A stretch of DNA of 64,000 nucleotides from Dysosmobacter welbionis (GTDB lineage: Bacteria > Bacillota > Clostridia > Oscillospirales > Oscillospiraceae), in contig NZ_CP034413.3 in assembly GCF_005121165.3 (NCBI RefSeq), positions 3,372,001-3,436,000 of the forward strand. Direction: 5' to 3'. Below, in pieces: positions 53,178-62,800 of the stretch. The position numbers and the translations under genes were made by a program. The notes beneath the pieces are model-generated. The model was given only the letters and a program-made list of their open reading frames with translations, ran no database searches and had not been told where the DNA came from. Numbering within the stretch: the first letter of the stretch is position 1; every line of letters begins with the position of its first letter.

Positions 53178-55343
53178 ATGATGAAGAAGCTGTTTTCTTT
53201 GACGCTGGCTATGGTGACGGCTCTGGGGCTGATGCTGCCGGCGTCCGCCGCAGAGGAGACCACAGACGAGGCCCTGGCCAGGGTGACCCAGGCCGTAAAG
53301 GCGGCCCTGGATCTGGACACGGATGCCTATGACGAATTTCAGGGCAGCTGGTATGAGGATGGTCTGACCGGTGCCTGGGATCTGTACTGGTCGACCGAGT
53401 TGGAGGAGGAACTGTCCATTTCCGCTCTGGATGACGGGACCGTAATCAGCTACGATCTGGGTCTGCCGTACACCGCCTCCAACAGCGGGGATTTCCCGGT
53501 CTTTCCCCAGGGGGATGAGGCCGCGGCCGCCCGGGCCGCCGGGGACTTTTTGGACAAGGTCCTGCGGGAGGGGGAGAGCGTGAAGCTGGAAGAGCCCCGC
53601 GGCATGGATATTCTGGGCGGGGACAGCTACCGCTACTCCGGAGTGATCCTGCTGAACGGCCTGCCCTCGCCGCTGACCTATTCCATCACTGTGGATGCGG
53701 CGGACAACCGGGTCCGGTCTTTCCACCGGACCACAGCGGAGGACACCTTCCTGGGAGACGTCCCCTCTGCCGCCGCTGCGGTGCGCCGCGACCGGGCTGC
53801 CAAACTCCTGACGGATACCCTGGAGCTGAAGCTGGAATACGTGCGGGAGGCGGGCGGCACGTCGGCCGTGCTCCGGTATCTGCCGGTGGATACGGACACC
53901 TTTTATGTAGATGCCGCCACAGGAGCGCTTTTGAATCTGACGGAGCTGGAGGACCAGATGGGCGGCTGGGGCGCCGGAGGCAGTGCCGACAACACCGCGG
54001 CTGCGGAGAGCGAGGACAGCGGCCTCAGCCCGGCGGAGCAGGCGGGCATCGCCCAGATGGAGGGCGTCCGGTCCTCCGCGTTCCTGGACCAGAGCCTGCG
54101 GGCAGAGCCGGTCTACGGCCTGACGGAGTACGCCCTGTCCTCCGCCGCCTACCGTCTGGCGGAACAGGAGGGGAAGGAGGATCAGGTCCTCTGCGTCCTG
54201 TCCTATGTGCGGCCCGGAGAGGAGGACAGCCGTTCCCGCACCATCACAGTGGATGCCCGCACCGGCGCGGTCCAGGAGGTATTCTCCTACGCACCCGGAA
54301 TGGAGGAGGGGGAGACACCGGCCCTGACCCAGGCGGAGGCGCAGGTCAAAGCGGAGACGTTCCTGTCCGCCCTCTGCGGCGGGCGGTGGAGTGCCCTGAC
54401 ACTCTATGACGGCCGAGACAACACGGAGGACCGGCGTCCGTACTACACCTTCACATACGTCCAGCAGGTAGGCGGCATTCCCTTCCCGGAGAACCGCTAT
54501 ACCGTGGCCATCGACAGCGGAGACGGGTCCGTGTACCGGCTGGATTATCAGTACGACGAGGATGTGACGTTCGCCGGCTCCGCCGGTATCGTGGGTGAGA
54601 CGGCGGCCCTGGCCGCCTGGGCGGGGACCTATGACACGGTCCTGGCCTACCGTCTGGTGCCCCGCCCTCTGGAGAGCGGCGACGAGACGGAAGCCCGGCT
54701 GATGGAGCTGGGGCTTACCCACTTCTACGAGCTGCGGCTGACCTACGCTCTGGAGCGGGAGGAGCGGTATCTGGGCATTGACGCCGCCACCGGCAAACCG
54801 GCGGCGCCGGAGTCCGGGGATACCGCCATCACCTATACGGACCTGTCGGGCTCCGGGGTGAAAGCCGATGTGGAGAAGCTGGCCCGCTATGGCGTGGGCT
54901 ATGACGGGGGCCGCTTCCGGCCGGACAAACAGCTGACCCAGTGGGATCTGGTGGCCCTGTTGGCCAGCCTGGAGGGATACTGTATCGACCCGGAGACAGC
55001 GGATGAGAGCACGCGGGACACCGTCTATTCCGTGGCCTACCGGATGGGTATTCTGCCCCGGGGAACCCGGGATGAAGGCAGGGCCGTCACCCGCGGGCAG
55101 GCAGTGAAATGTCTGCTGGACTGCGCAGGTTATGGTCCAGCCGCCCGGCTTCAGGGCATCTACACCTGCACATACAGCGACGCTGCCGCCATCCCGGAGG
55201 CAGACCTGGGCTATGCGGCCATCGCCCAGGCGCTGGGCATGGTCCGGGGAAGCTATCAGGGGGACCGGACAGCCACCCGGGGAGAGCTGGCCGCCATGCT
55301 CTGCCGCCTGCTGGAGCGGCAGGGAGCAAACGCGGGCGCCTGA
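53178..55343 (+). CDS. YcdB/YcdC-domain surface protein with SLH domain
   Basis: The 721-residue protein has a signal peptide (MMKKLFSLTLAMVTALGLMLPASA), then YcdB-like/PepSY-like repeats (residues 30-280, SVKLEEPRGMDILGGDSYRYSGVILLNGLPSPLTYSITVDAADNRVRSF; residues 330-560, QVLCVLSYVRPGEEDSRSRTITVDARTGAV and FTYVQQVGGIPFPENRYTVAIDSGDGSVY). A C-terminal SLH-like region follows (residues 565-721, ITYTDLSGSGVKADVEKLARYGVGYDGGRFRPDKQLTQ). YcdB proteins sit in the spore or cell wall of Firmicutes with unknown function. GGAGGGACGA precedes ATG 53178. Confidence 0.88.
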   Translation: MMKKLFSLTLAMVTALGLMLPASAAEETTDEALARVTQAVKAALDLDTDAYDEFQGSWYEDGLTGAWDLYWSTELEEELSISALDDGTVISYDLGLPYTASNSGDFPVFPQGDEAAAARAAGDFLDKVLREGESVKLEEPRGMDILGGDSYRYSGVILLNGLPSPLTYSITVDAADNRVRSFHRTTAEDTFLGDVPSAAAAVRRDRAAKLLTDTLELKLEYVREAGGTSAVLRYLPVDTDTFYVDAATGALLNLTELEDQMGGWGAGGSADNTAAAESEDSGLSPAEQAGIAQMEGVRSSAFLDQSLRAEPVYGLTEYALSSAAYRLAEQEGKEDQVLCVLSYVRPGEEDSRSRTITVDARTGAVQEVFSYAPGMEEGETPALTQAEAQVKAETFLSALCGGRWSALTLYDGRDNTEDRRPYYTFTYVQQVGGIPFPENRYTVAIDSGDGSVYRLDYQYDEDVTFAGSAGIVGETAALAAWAGTYDTVLAYRLVPRPLESGDETEARLMELGLTHFYELRLTYALEREERYLGIDAATGKPAAPESGDTAITYTDLSGSGVKADVEKLARYGVGYDGGRFRPDKQLTQWDLVALLASLEGYCIDPETADESTRDTVYSVAYRMGILPRGTRDEGRAVTRGQAVKCLLDCAGYGPAARLQGIYTCTYSDAAAIPEADLGYAAIAQALGMVRGSYQGDRTATRGELAAMLCRLLERQGANAGA

Positions 55344-55382
55344 ACGGGCCCGCCGGATGATGGAATTTGGGAGGAATTACAC

Positions 55383-56168
55383 ATGAAAAACGTATTCGGC
55401 TATCCGGAGTTTGACGCGGAGGGCGAGGAAATCCTCTGTACCTACGACAACGCATACAGCGATATGCTGATGGACATCCGGGTCTACCGGATGGAACCCG
55501 GCCGGAAGAGAGGCTTTTGCCGACGGGGCGAGGAGACCGCGGTGCTGCTTCTGTCCGGAACCGTGACCTTCGGCTGGGAGGGCCGGACGGAGACGGTCAG
55601 CCGCAGAGACGTGTTCACTGACGGCCCCTATGCCCTCCATGCCTGCGCCGGGGAGGAGATCACCGTGGAGGCGCAGACAGACGCGGAGATCCTGGTCCAG
55701 TGCACGAAGAATGACACAGCGTTCTCCGGCAGGCTGTACCGGCCGGAGGACGCCCCCTGGGTCTACTCCTGCGTGGGCAAGTTCGGCAATGTGGCCAAGC
55801 GCCGGGTAAACACCATCTTTGACAAGGATATCGCCCCCTGGTCCAATATGGTGCTGGGCGAGGTGCTGAACGACCGGGGGAACTGGTCCGGCTATCTGCC
55901 CCACCGGCACCCCCAGCCGGAGTGCTATTACTTCAAGTTCGACCGGCCGGAGGGCTTCGGCGCCAGTTTTGTGGGGGACCAGGTATTCAAGAGCGTGGAC
56001 AACAGCTTCTCCGCCATCCCCGGCGGGTGCCTGCATCCCCAGGCAGTGGCGCCGGGCTTCCAGATGTATACCTGCTGGATGATCCGCCATCTGGACGGCA
56101 ACCCCTGGCTGCAGACCACCCGCAACGAGGACGAGCGATATCTCTGGCTTCACGATGCGCAGGAGTGA
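55383..56168 (+). CDS. iolB: IolB-like 5-deoxy-glucuronate isomerase
   Basis: IolB isomerises 5-deoxy-glucuronate in myo-inositol breakdown. The 261-residue protein has a double cupin: VLLLSGTVTFGWEGRTETVSRRDVFTDGPYALHACAGEEITVEA, then SGYLPHRHPQPECYYFKFDRPEGFGASFVGD with the metal-binding H-x-H...E set. No other iol gene is nearby, and it sits next to surface-protein genes, so a different sugar acid is possible. A GGAGGAATTACAC ribosome site precedes ATG 55383. Confidence 0.85.
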   Translation: MKNVFGYPEFDAEGEEILCTYDNAYSDMLMDIRVYRMEPGRKRGFCRRGEETAVLLLSGTVTFGWEGRTETVSRRDVFTDGPYALHACAGEEITVEAQTDAEILVQCTKNDTAFSGRLYRPEDAPWVYSCVGKFGNVAKRRVNTIFDKDIAPWSNMVLGEVLNDRGNWSGYLPHRHPQPECYYFKFDRPEGFGASFVGDQVFKSVDNSFSAIPGGCLHPQAVAPGFQMYTCWMIRHLDGNPWLQTTRNEDERYLWLHDAQE

Positions 56169-56194
56169 CCTGCCCACAGAGAGTTGAACAGCGG

Positions 56195-56234
56195 AAAAAG
56201 GCTCCGGGTTTCTCTGGGAACCCGGAGCCTTTTT
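56195..56234. terminator. Bidirectional terminator between iolB and the TetR gene
   Basis: AAAAAGGCTCCGGGTT (56195-56210) pairs perfectly with AACCCGGAGCCTTTTT (56219-56234). The stop of the TetR gene overlaps the stem. Confidence 0.92.
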
Positions 56235-56874
56235 ATTTGGAAACAGGTCCGGCACAGTGGTCCGGTTCCAGAAGAGGCGCCGTCCCGGGACCTGCCTGGG
56301 ACAGCCGGAGCCCGGCGCCACGCACATGGTCCCGCAGCACTTGGTCTACAAAGCGGATCAGCTCCTCCGGCGTGCCCTGGATCTCGCCCAGGAGCCAGTC
56401 CTCCACAATACTTACCAGCGCGCCCACATAGAACTGAGTCAGCATGGTGAGCTCCTGCTCCCCGGCCTCATACCCCAGCTCCGCGGCAATCAGACGGATC
56501 GTGCTCCGGATGATGGCGCGGATATCCGTCTGGAAGAACCGCTTCAGGTGGTCCCGGCCCATGGAGCGAAGGGCGCAGAGGCAGAACACACGGTTCTCCT
56601 GCAGGTATTGGAAAAGCTGGAGCAGGCCGTCCTGCCACAGCATGACGCCCTCGTGTTCCCGGAGCAGCGCCACCGCCTCCTCCTCAAAGATCCAGCGCAC
56701 CGCGTCGTAGACATCGTCAAAATGGTAGTAAAAATGCTGGCGCGCCATGCCGCAGCCCCGCATGATCTCCGCCACGGTGATCCTGTTCAGGGGTTTCTGG
56801 GTCATCAGCTCCTTGAGTACAGTGCAGATCTGCCGCTTGGCCGCATTGCTGGCCTCGTATGTCCGTTTTTTCAT
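56233..56874 (-). CDS. TetR family transcription regulator
   Basis: The 213-residue protein has an N-terminal TetR helix-turn-helix (residues 8-55, NAAKRQICTVLKELMTQKPLNRITVAEIMRGCGMARQHFYYHFDDVYD) and a ligand domain. GGAGGTCG four bases before ATG 56874 sets the start; an earlier in-frame ATG (56886) lacks one. It faces the MMPL-GLUG operon across an intergenic region with a 30-bp palindrome and probably represses it. The effector may be a lipid, drug or envelope-damage product. Confidence 0.9.
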   Translation of the reverse strand: MKKRTYEASNAAKRQICTVLKELMTQKPLNRITVAEIMRGCGMARQHFYYHFDDVYDAVRWIFEEEAVALLREHEGVMLWQDGLLQLFQYLQENRVFCLCALRSMGRDHLKRFFQTDIRAIIRSTIRLIAAELGYEAGEQELTMLTQFYVGALVSIVEDWLLGEIQGTPEELIRFVDQVLRDHVRGAGLRLSQAGPGTAPLLEPDHCAGPVSK

Positions 56875-56916
56875 ATCGACCTCCATGGACCGGCAGACTC
56901 CAGTCCATTGCAGTCC

Positions 56917-56925
56917 AGTATAACA
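56917..56925 (-). promoter_or_regulatory. Extended -10 promoter of the TetR gene
   Basis: On the minus strand TGTTATACT matches the TGn-extended -10 consensus, about 45 bases upstream of the start codon. Confidence 0.6.
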
Positions 56926-56958
56926 CATTTTCCAGAGGAGTGCATCTATGCAGAATGG

Positions 56959-56988
56959 GGGCAAGTGTCAGATTTCTGACATCTGCCC
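56959..56988. promoter_or_regulatory. Candidate TetR operator, 30-bp palindrome
   Basis: A perfect 16-bp core TGTCAGATTTCTGACA (56966-56981) is flanked by GGGCA (56959-56963) and TGCCC (56984-56988), giving 12-base arms with a two-base mismatch. It lies between the divergent TetR and MMPL-side genes, the expected place for a TetR dimer. Confidence 0.8.
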
Positions 56989-57000
56989 AAGGTCTGCACC

Positions 57001-57030
57001 TTGCATCTCCGGGCCTGTTTCCAGTATGCT
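57001..57030 (+). promoter_or_regulatory. Promoter of the MMPL operon
   Basis: TTGCAT (57001-57006), an 18-base spacer and TATGCT (57025-57030). The palindrome lies just upstream of the -35, so repression by steric contact is plausible. Confidence 0.6.
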
Positions 57031-57059
57031 GGAGGAAATGCGGAAAGGAGCGGAGGAAG

Positions 57060-57362
57060 ATGCGGGAAGAGTATCACGTCACGCTGTACAGCCAGATGGG
57101 CCCCAGGGAGGGTCGCCTGGACCTCCAATACGAGGGTTCTGCCGTCACAGGATCCCTGGAACTGATGGGACGCCGCAACCCCGTCCATGGCGTACGGTCG
57201 GAGGATGGGCATCTGTGCCTCTCTCATGCTATCCGGACGGCGGTCAGCACCCTTTTCTGCGAGACGGCGCTGGAGCTCCATGGGGAACGCCTTACTGGAG
57301 TGACCACGGCGGACGTCTGCCGGATGCGATGGGAGGGGAGCCGGATCTCCCCTGAGCCGTGA
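57060..57362 (+). CDS. Small soluble protein of unknown function, first gene of the MMPL operon
   Basis: The 100-residue protein has strand-rich sequence (YHVTLYSQMGPREGRLDLQYEG, VTGSLELMGRRNPVHGVRSEDGHLCLSH, FCETALELHGERLTGVTTAD) and no signal peptide or span. GAGCGGAGGAAG precedes ATG 57060. It is the first gene downstream of the TetR operator and ends 33 bases before the GTG of the MMPL gene, so it is probably cotranscribed. I cannot assign a function; the beta-rich pattern suggests a small barrel. Confidence 0.75.
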   Translation: MREEYHVTLYSQMGPREGRLDLQYEGSAVTGSLELMGRRNPVHGVRSEDGHLCLSHAIRTAVSTLFCETALELHGERLTGVTTADVCRMRWEGSRISPEP

Positions 57363-57394
57363 TGGGACCGGGATTGCCGGAAGGAGCTGAAACT

Positions 57395-59890
57395 GTGCGC
57401 AAAGACACTGAAAAACCATCCTTTTTTGTGCGGCTGGCCACGGTGATCGTGGATAAGCGGAAGCTGATCTTTTTCCTGTACGCGTGTGCGCTGCTGTTCT
57501 GCCTGTTCTCCCGGAACTGGGTCAGCGTCTGCAACGACATCACGGAGTACCTGCCGGACTCCACAGAGACCCGCCAGGGGCTGACCCTGATGGAGGAGGA
57601 ATTCACCACCTTCGGTACCGCCCGGGTGATGGTGTCCCACGTGACGCGGGGCATCGCGGAGGATCTGGCGGAACAGATCGGGGAGATCGAGGGCGTCTCC
57701 TCCGCGTCCCTGGGAGACAGCATCGGCGCAGAGGAGGACGGGGAGGCCGAGACGCCGGAGGACATCGCATCGTATTTCAAGGGCGCGGACGCGCTGATCT
57801 CCGTGACCTTTGCGGGGGAGGAGGATGACGAATCCGCCCTGGCCGCCATGGAGGCCATCCGGGAGCTGCTGGCCCCCTATGACTTTTATATAGACAGCTC
57901 TGTGGGGGATTCCCAGGCGGACTCCCTGGCCGATGAGATGGGGATCATCCTGGCGGTAGCGGCGGTTATCATCGTGCTGGTGCTGCTGCTGACTTCCCGC
58001 TCCTATGCGGAGATTCCGGTGCTGCTGCTGACCTTTATCGCGGCGGCCCTGCTGAATCTGGGCACGAACTTCATCTTCGGAGAGATCTCCTTTGTCTCCA
58101 ACTCTGTGACGGTGGTGCTCCAGCTGGCTCTGGCCATCGACTATGCCATCATCATGCTGCACCGCTTCCTGGAGGAGCGGGAGCACGCCGGAGACCGGGA
58201 GGCGTGCATTGCGGCGGTCAGCGCCGCCATTCCCTCCATCTCCGCCAGCAGCCTCACCACCATCTCCGGCCTGGCGGCCATGATGTTCATGCAGTTTCAG
58301 ATCGGCTTCGACATGGGCATCGTGCTGATCAAGTCCATTCTGTTCAGTATGCTGTCGGTGTTCACCCTGATGCCGGGGCTGCTGATGCTCTTTTCCAAGG
58401 CGATGGAGAGGACCCGCCACCGCAGCTTCATCCCCAGGATCGACCGCTGGGGCGGATTTGTCCTGAAGCTGCGCCATGTGGGAGTGCCGCTGTTCATTGT
58501 GGCCCTGGTGGGGGGCTTTTTCCTCTCCAACCGGTGCCCCTATGTGTACGGCTATACCCAGATCGAGACTGCGCGGCAGAACGAGTCCCAGGTGGCGGAG
58601 CAGCGGGTCAGCGACACCTTCGGCACCCAGAACGTGATCGCTCTGCTGGTGCCCCGGGGAGACTATGACAGTGAGAAAGCCCTGCTGGAACGGCTGGAGG
58701 CCTGCGATCAGGTGGACTACGCCATGGGCCTCTCCAATATCGAGGTGATGGACGGACACACCCTCACCGATGCCCTGACGCCCCGGCAGTTTTCCGAAAT
58801 GACAGACCTGGACTACGAGCTCGTCTGCCTGCTGTACACTGCCTACGCGGCGGAGGAGGAGGCCTACGGCCGGATCGTGGGCGGTCTGGACGACTATGCG
58901 GTCCCTCTGATGGATATGTTTTTCTTCGCCTACGACAAGGCGGAGGGGGGCTATGTGGATCTGGACGAGGGGCAGCAGGCGGACCTGGACGATCTCTATG
59001 AACAGCTCGACAACGCCCGGGTCCAGATGCTGGGGGAAAACTACACCCGTATGCTCATCAATCTGAACCTGCCGGAGGAGGGGGCGGAGACCTTTGCTTT
59101 CCTCCAGACCATCCACCGGGAGGCGGAGCGGTACTACGACGCGGACAGCGTCTATCTGGTGGGGGATTCCACCAGCGACTATGACCTGTCCGTCTCCTTT
59201 GCCCGGGATAACATCATGATCAGTGTCCTGTCGGTGGTGTTCGTCATCATCGTGCTGCTGTTCACCTTCCAGTCTGTGGGACTGCCGATCCTGCTGATTT
59301 TGGTGATCCAGGGCAGCATCTGGATCAATTTTTCCTTCCCCGGCATGGCCCAGAAGCCCATTTTCTTCCTGAGCTATCTGATCGTGACAGCCATCCAGAT
59401 GGGCGCCAATATCGACTACGCCATCGTGATCTCCTCCTGGTACAATGAGCTGAAGGCGGAGATGTCCCGACGGGACGCCATCGTCCAGGCGCTGAATCTG
59501 TCCTTCCCCACGGTACTGACCTCGGGGAGTATCCTGTCCTCTGCCGGATTCCTCATCGCCCAAATCACCACAGAGCCTGCCATCGTGGGCATCGGCGAGT
59601 GCCTGTGCCGGGGGACGCTGATCTCCATGTTCCTGGTCATGTTCATCCTGCCCCAGATCCTGTTCCTGGGCGACGGGATCGTGGAGCGGACCCGGTTCGA
59701 TCTCAAGGTGCCGGAGGTTGCCAGGAGTGCCCATGGCACCGTCTATGTCAACGGCCGGGTTCGGGGCCGTATTTCCGGCGTAGTGGATGCCCAGATCCAG
59801 GGCGTGATTTACGGGGACGTCTCCGGAATGCTGGAGACGGGAGCTTATCAGAAAGAGGAGGAGCCCGCCCATGAGACGGAAGATTCATAA
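57395..59890 (+). CDS. MMPL family RND transporter with bactofilin-like C-terminal tail
   Basis: The 831-residue protein has the two-half MMPL plan: a first span (KLIFFLYACALLFCLFS), a porter domain (residues 50-170), six spans from ILAVAAVIIVLVLLLTSRSYAEI to SMLSVFTLMPGLLMLF, a second porter domain (residues 390-590) and a repeat of six spans. DYAIIMLHRFLEE and NIDYAIVISSWYNELK carry the proton-relay Asp. The tail HGTVYVNGRVRGRISG, then VVDAQIQGVIYGDVSG, resembles a bactofilin beta-helix, unusual for the family. GTG 57395 follows GGAAGGAG. The end overlaps the GLUG gene by 20 bases. Probably exports a lipid or glycolipid. Confidence 0.85.
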   Translation: MRKDTEKPSFFVRLATVIVDKRKLIFFLYACALLFCLFSRNWVSVCNDITEYLPDSTETRQGLTLMEEEFTTFGTARVMVSHVTRGIAEDLAEQIGEIEGVSSASLGDSIGAEEDGEAETPEDIASYFKGADALISVTFAGEEDDESALAAMEAIRELLAPYDFYIDSSVGDSQADSLADEMGIILAVAAVIIVLVLLLTSRSYAEIPVLLLTFIAAALLNLGTNFIFGEISFVSNSVTVVLQLALAIDYAIIMLHRFLEEREHAGDREACIAAVSAAIPSISASSLTTISGLAAMMFMQFQIGFDMGIVLIKSILFSMLSVFTLMPGLLMLFSKAMERTRHRSFIPRIDRWGGFVLKLRHVGVPLFIVALVGGFFLSNRCPYVYGYTQIETARQNESQVAEQRVSDTFGTQNVIALLVPRGDYDSEKALLERLEACDQVDYAMGLSNIEVMDGHTLTDALTPRQFSEMTDLDYELVCLLYTAYAAEEEAYGRIVGGLDDYAVPLMDMFFFAYDKAEGGYVDLDEGQQADLDDLYEQLDNARVQMLGENYTRMLINLNLPEEGAETFAFLQTIHREAERYYDADSVYLVGDSTSDYDLSVSFARDNIMISVLSVVFVIIVLLFTFQSVGLPILLILVIQGSIWINFSFPGMAQKPIFFLSYLIVTAIQMGANIDYAIVISSWYNELKAEMSRRDAIVQALNLSFPTVLTSGSILSSAGFLIAQITTEPAIVGIGECLCRGTLISMFLVMFILPQILFLGDGIVERTRFDLKVPEVARSAHGTVYVNGRVRGRISGVVDAQIQGVIYGDVSGMLETGAYQKEEEPAHETEDS

Positions 59891-62800
59891 ATGCCTGAGC
59901 TTCCTTCTGGCGGCGGTGCTGCTGGCGTCCCTGGCGGCGCCTGCTGCCCTGGCCGCCGAAGGCGGGGACACGGTTTTCGTCCGCACGGCGGAGGACCTGG
60001 TCCAACTGGCAGAGAACTGCACCCTGGACAGCTGGTCCCAGGGAAGAATTGTCCGCCTGCAGGCGGATATCGACCTGTCCGGCACGGACTTCACCCCCAT
60101 CCCCACCTTTGGGGGGACCTTTGAGGGGCAGGGCCACACCATTTCCGGTCTGTCCATCACGGGCAGCGGCAATGTCCGGGGACTGTTCCGGTACATACAG
60201 CCCTCCGGCGTAGTGCGGGATCTGTCGGTGGAGGGACGGGTCGATCCCTCTGACCGGAAGAATACCCTGGGCGGCATTGCCGGCAGCAACCGGGGCCTTC
60301 TTGCCGGCTGCACCTTCCACGGGACGGTGCGGGGAGCGGACAGCATAGGCGGTCTTGTGGGGATCAACGAGAGCTCGGGACAGATCGTCAACTGCACTTT
60401 CTCCGGAGCCGTCACGGGAGAGCATTATGCCGGGGGCATCGCCGGGCAGAACTACGGCGCCGTTATCCAGTGCCGGAACAGCGGCAGCATCAACACCACG
60501 GAGGTGGATGCGGAGCTGGATCTGGACGCCATCAACCGGGAACAGCTGAACGCGGCGGAAAACGTGCCGGTATGCACCGATATCGGCGGCGTCGCCGGGT
60601 ATTCCTCTGGTATCATCCAGAGCTGCACCAATTCCGGCAGCGTGGGCTATGACCACGTGGGCTACAACATCGGCGGCATCGTGGGGCGGCAGTCCGGATA
60701 TCTGGACGGCTGTGCCAACTCCGGCGACATTCTGGGCCGGAAGGACGTGGGCGGCGTCGCCGGTCAGCTGGAGCCGGAAGTGCGGCTGCTCTATGACCAG
60801 GGGCAGATGGGGGAGTTGCTGGATGCCCTGGACGGTCTGGGGGATCTGCTGGACCAGACGCAGCAGGATCTGCGGGGCACTTCCGACGCTCTGTCGGACC
60901 GGATGGACGCCATCTCCGCCCGGACGGACGAGGCCCGGGAGGCAGTGGGCGATCTGGCGGACTCCGCCGCGGACTGGACCAATGAGAATATCGAGGAGCT
61001 CAACAGCCTCACGGCCCGGATCTCCTGGCTCATCGACCAGCTGGCGCCGATCCTGGATGACGCCGTCGATGTGATGGACCTGGTGGAGGACCTGGCCGAC
61101 GAGCTTGGGAATGCGCTGGATGAAGTCGGCGCGGCATCAGGGCTGGGAGATCAGGCGGAACAGGAGCTGCGGGCGGCAGTCCAGTCCCTCCGCCGGGCGG
61201 CCTCCAGTGGAAAAGAGGCCGTTGCCCGCCTGCTGTCGGCGCTGGAGCATCTGGGCGCGGCCCTGGGCAGCGCCCTCCAGAGCCAGGAGGCCATGGAAGA
61301 GGTTCGGGCTGCCGCCGGGGACCTGGCAGCCGCCCTCGGGGACATGTCCGACACGCTGGCAGAGATCGCCCGCATTCTGTGGAACGGCGGCGACGAAGCG
61401 GCGCTGGGAGAGGCGGCTCAAGCCCTGGCGGATACACTGGCCAGGGCGGGGGATGCGCTGGAACAGGCGGCGAACGCCGTCGCGGCCCACATGGACAGCG
61501 GCGAGCTGGAAGAGGCCGGGAAGGACGCGGCGGCCGCATGGCAGGCACTGGGAGAGGCGGCTCAGGCCCTGCGGGCCGCCGCCGGACACGCCACCGACGC
61601 GGCAGCGCTGCTGGCAAAGCTTCTGGCACAGGGCGGAGACCTGGCGGAAGCGTTTCGGGACCCGGGCAGGACGTTGGAGAAAGTGGCTTCCCGGGCATCC
61701 CGTCTCGGCGAGGACCTGGCCGACGTCTTTTGGGAGCTGGCCGAGGAGCCCACCATCACCATCCGTCCCATTGACAGTGCCATTCGGGAGCAGGGGGACG
61801 CCCTGGGGGACGTCTTTGCCGGTCTGCTGGAGGACGGCGACGCCCTGCGGGAGACCATGTCCGCGGCCACGGATACACTATTGGACGATCTGGAAGCCAT
61901 CGGAGACCAGTTCCGGGTTATCACGGATCTGCTGCGGGATCTGCTGGAGCAAACTGGAGAGGAATTGTCGGACCGTTTCGAGGACATCTCGGACCAGGAG
62001 ACCAGTGGACCGGATACCGGATGTGTCGCCAATTCCCGGAACACAGGGACCGTGGAGGGAGACATCAACGTGGCCGGCATCGTAGGGTCCATGGCCATTG
62101 AATACGACTTCGACCCCGAGGATGACCTGATCGAAGAGGGAGACCGCTCCCTGGACTTCCGCTATCAGACGAAGGCCGTGGTCCGCGCCTGCATGAACCG
62201 GGGCGGCATCACCGGAAAACGGGACTATGCCGGCGGCGTGGTGGGTCTCATGGACCTGGGGCGGGTGAGCGCCTGCGAGAACTATGGGGACATCGCCAGC
62301 ACGGACGGCGGTTATGTAGGCGGTATCGCCGGCGCCTCCTGGGGGACCATCCGGGACAGCTGGGTCAAGTGTCATCTCTCCGGCGGCGATTATATCGGCG
62401 GCGTGGCCGGACTGGGAGCCACCCTGGAAAACTGCCATACGCTGGTGGAAATCGAAGAGGGCTCCGCCTATCTGGGCGCCGTGGCGGGAGATGTGGACGC
62501 CGATGCCGCCGTATCCGACAACACCTTTACCAGTGAACGACTGGGGGCTCTGGATGGGATCAGCTACGCCGGCCATGCTGAACCGGTGGATTTTGACACC
62601 CTGTGCACCACGCCCGGCGTACCGGAATCCTTCTCCCGGCTGGAGCTGACCTTTGTGGCGGACGGCGTGGTGGTAGAGGTCGTCCCCTTCCAGTACGGAG
62701 AGGGGATTGACGCCCTGCCGGAGATTCCGGCGAAAAAGGGCTGCTCTGCCTCCTGGCCGGATCTGGACTACACCTGCCTCACCGCCAGCCAGACCCTGGA

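Noticed and set aside
61105-62085. Arg/Trp/Pro-rich plus-strand frame inside the GLUG gene
   Set aside because: It is an out-of-frame reading of the Ala/Leu/Asp-rich helical insert of the GLUG protein and has no start signal of its own.
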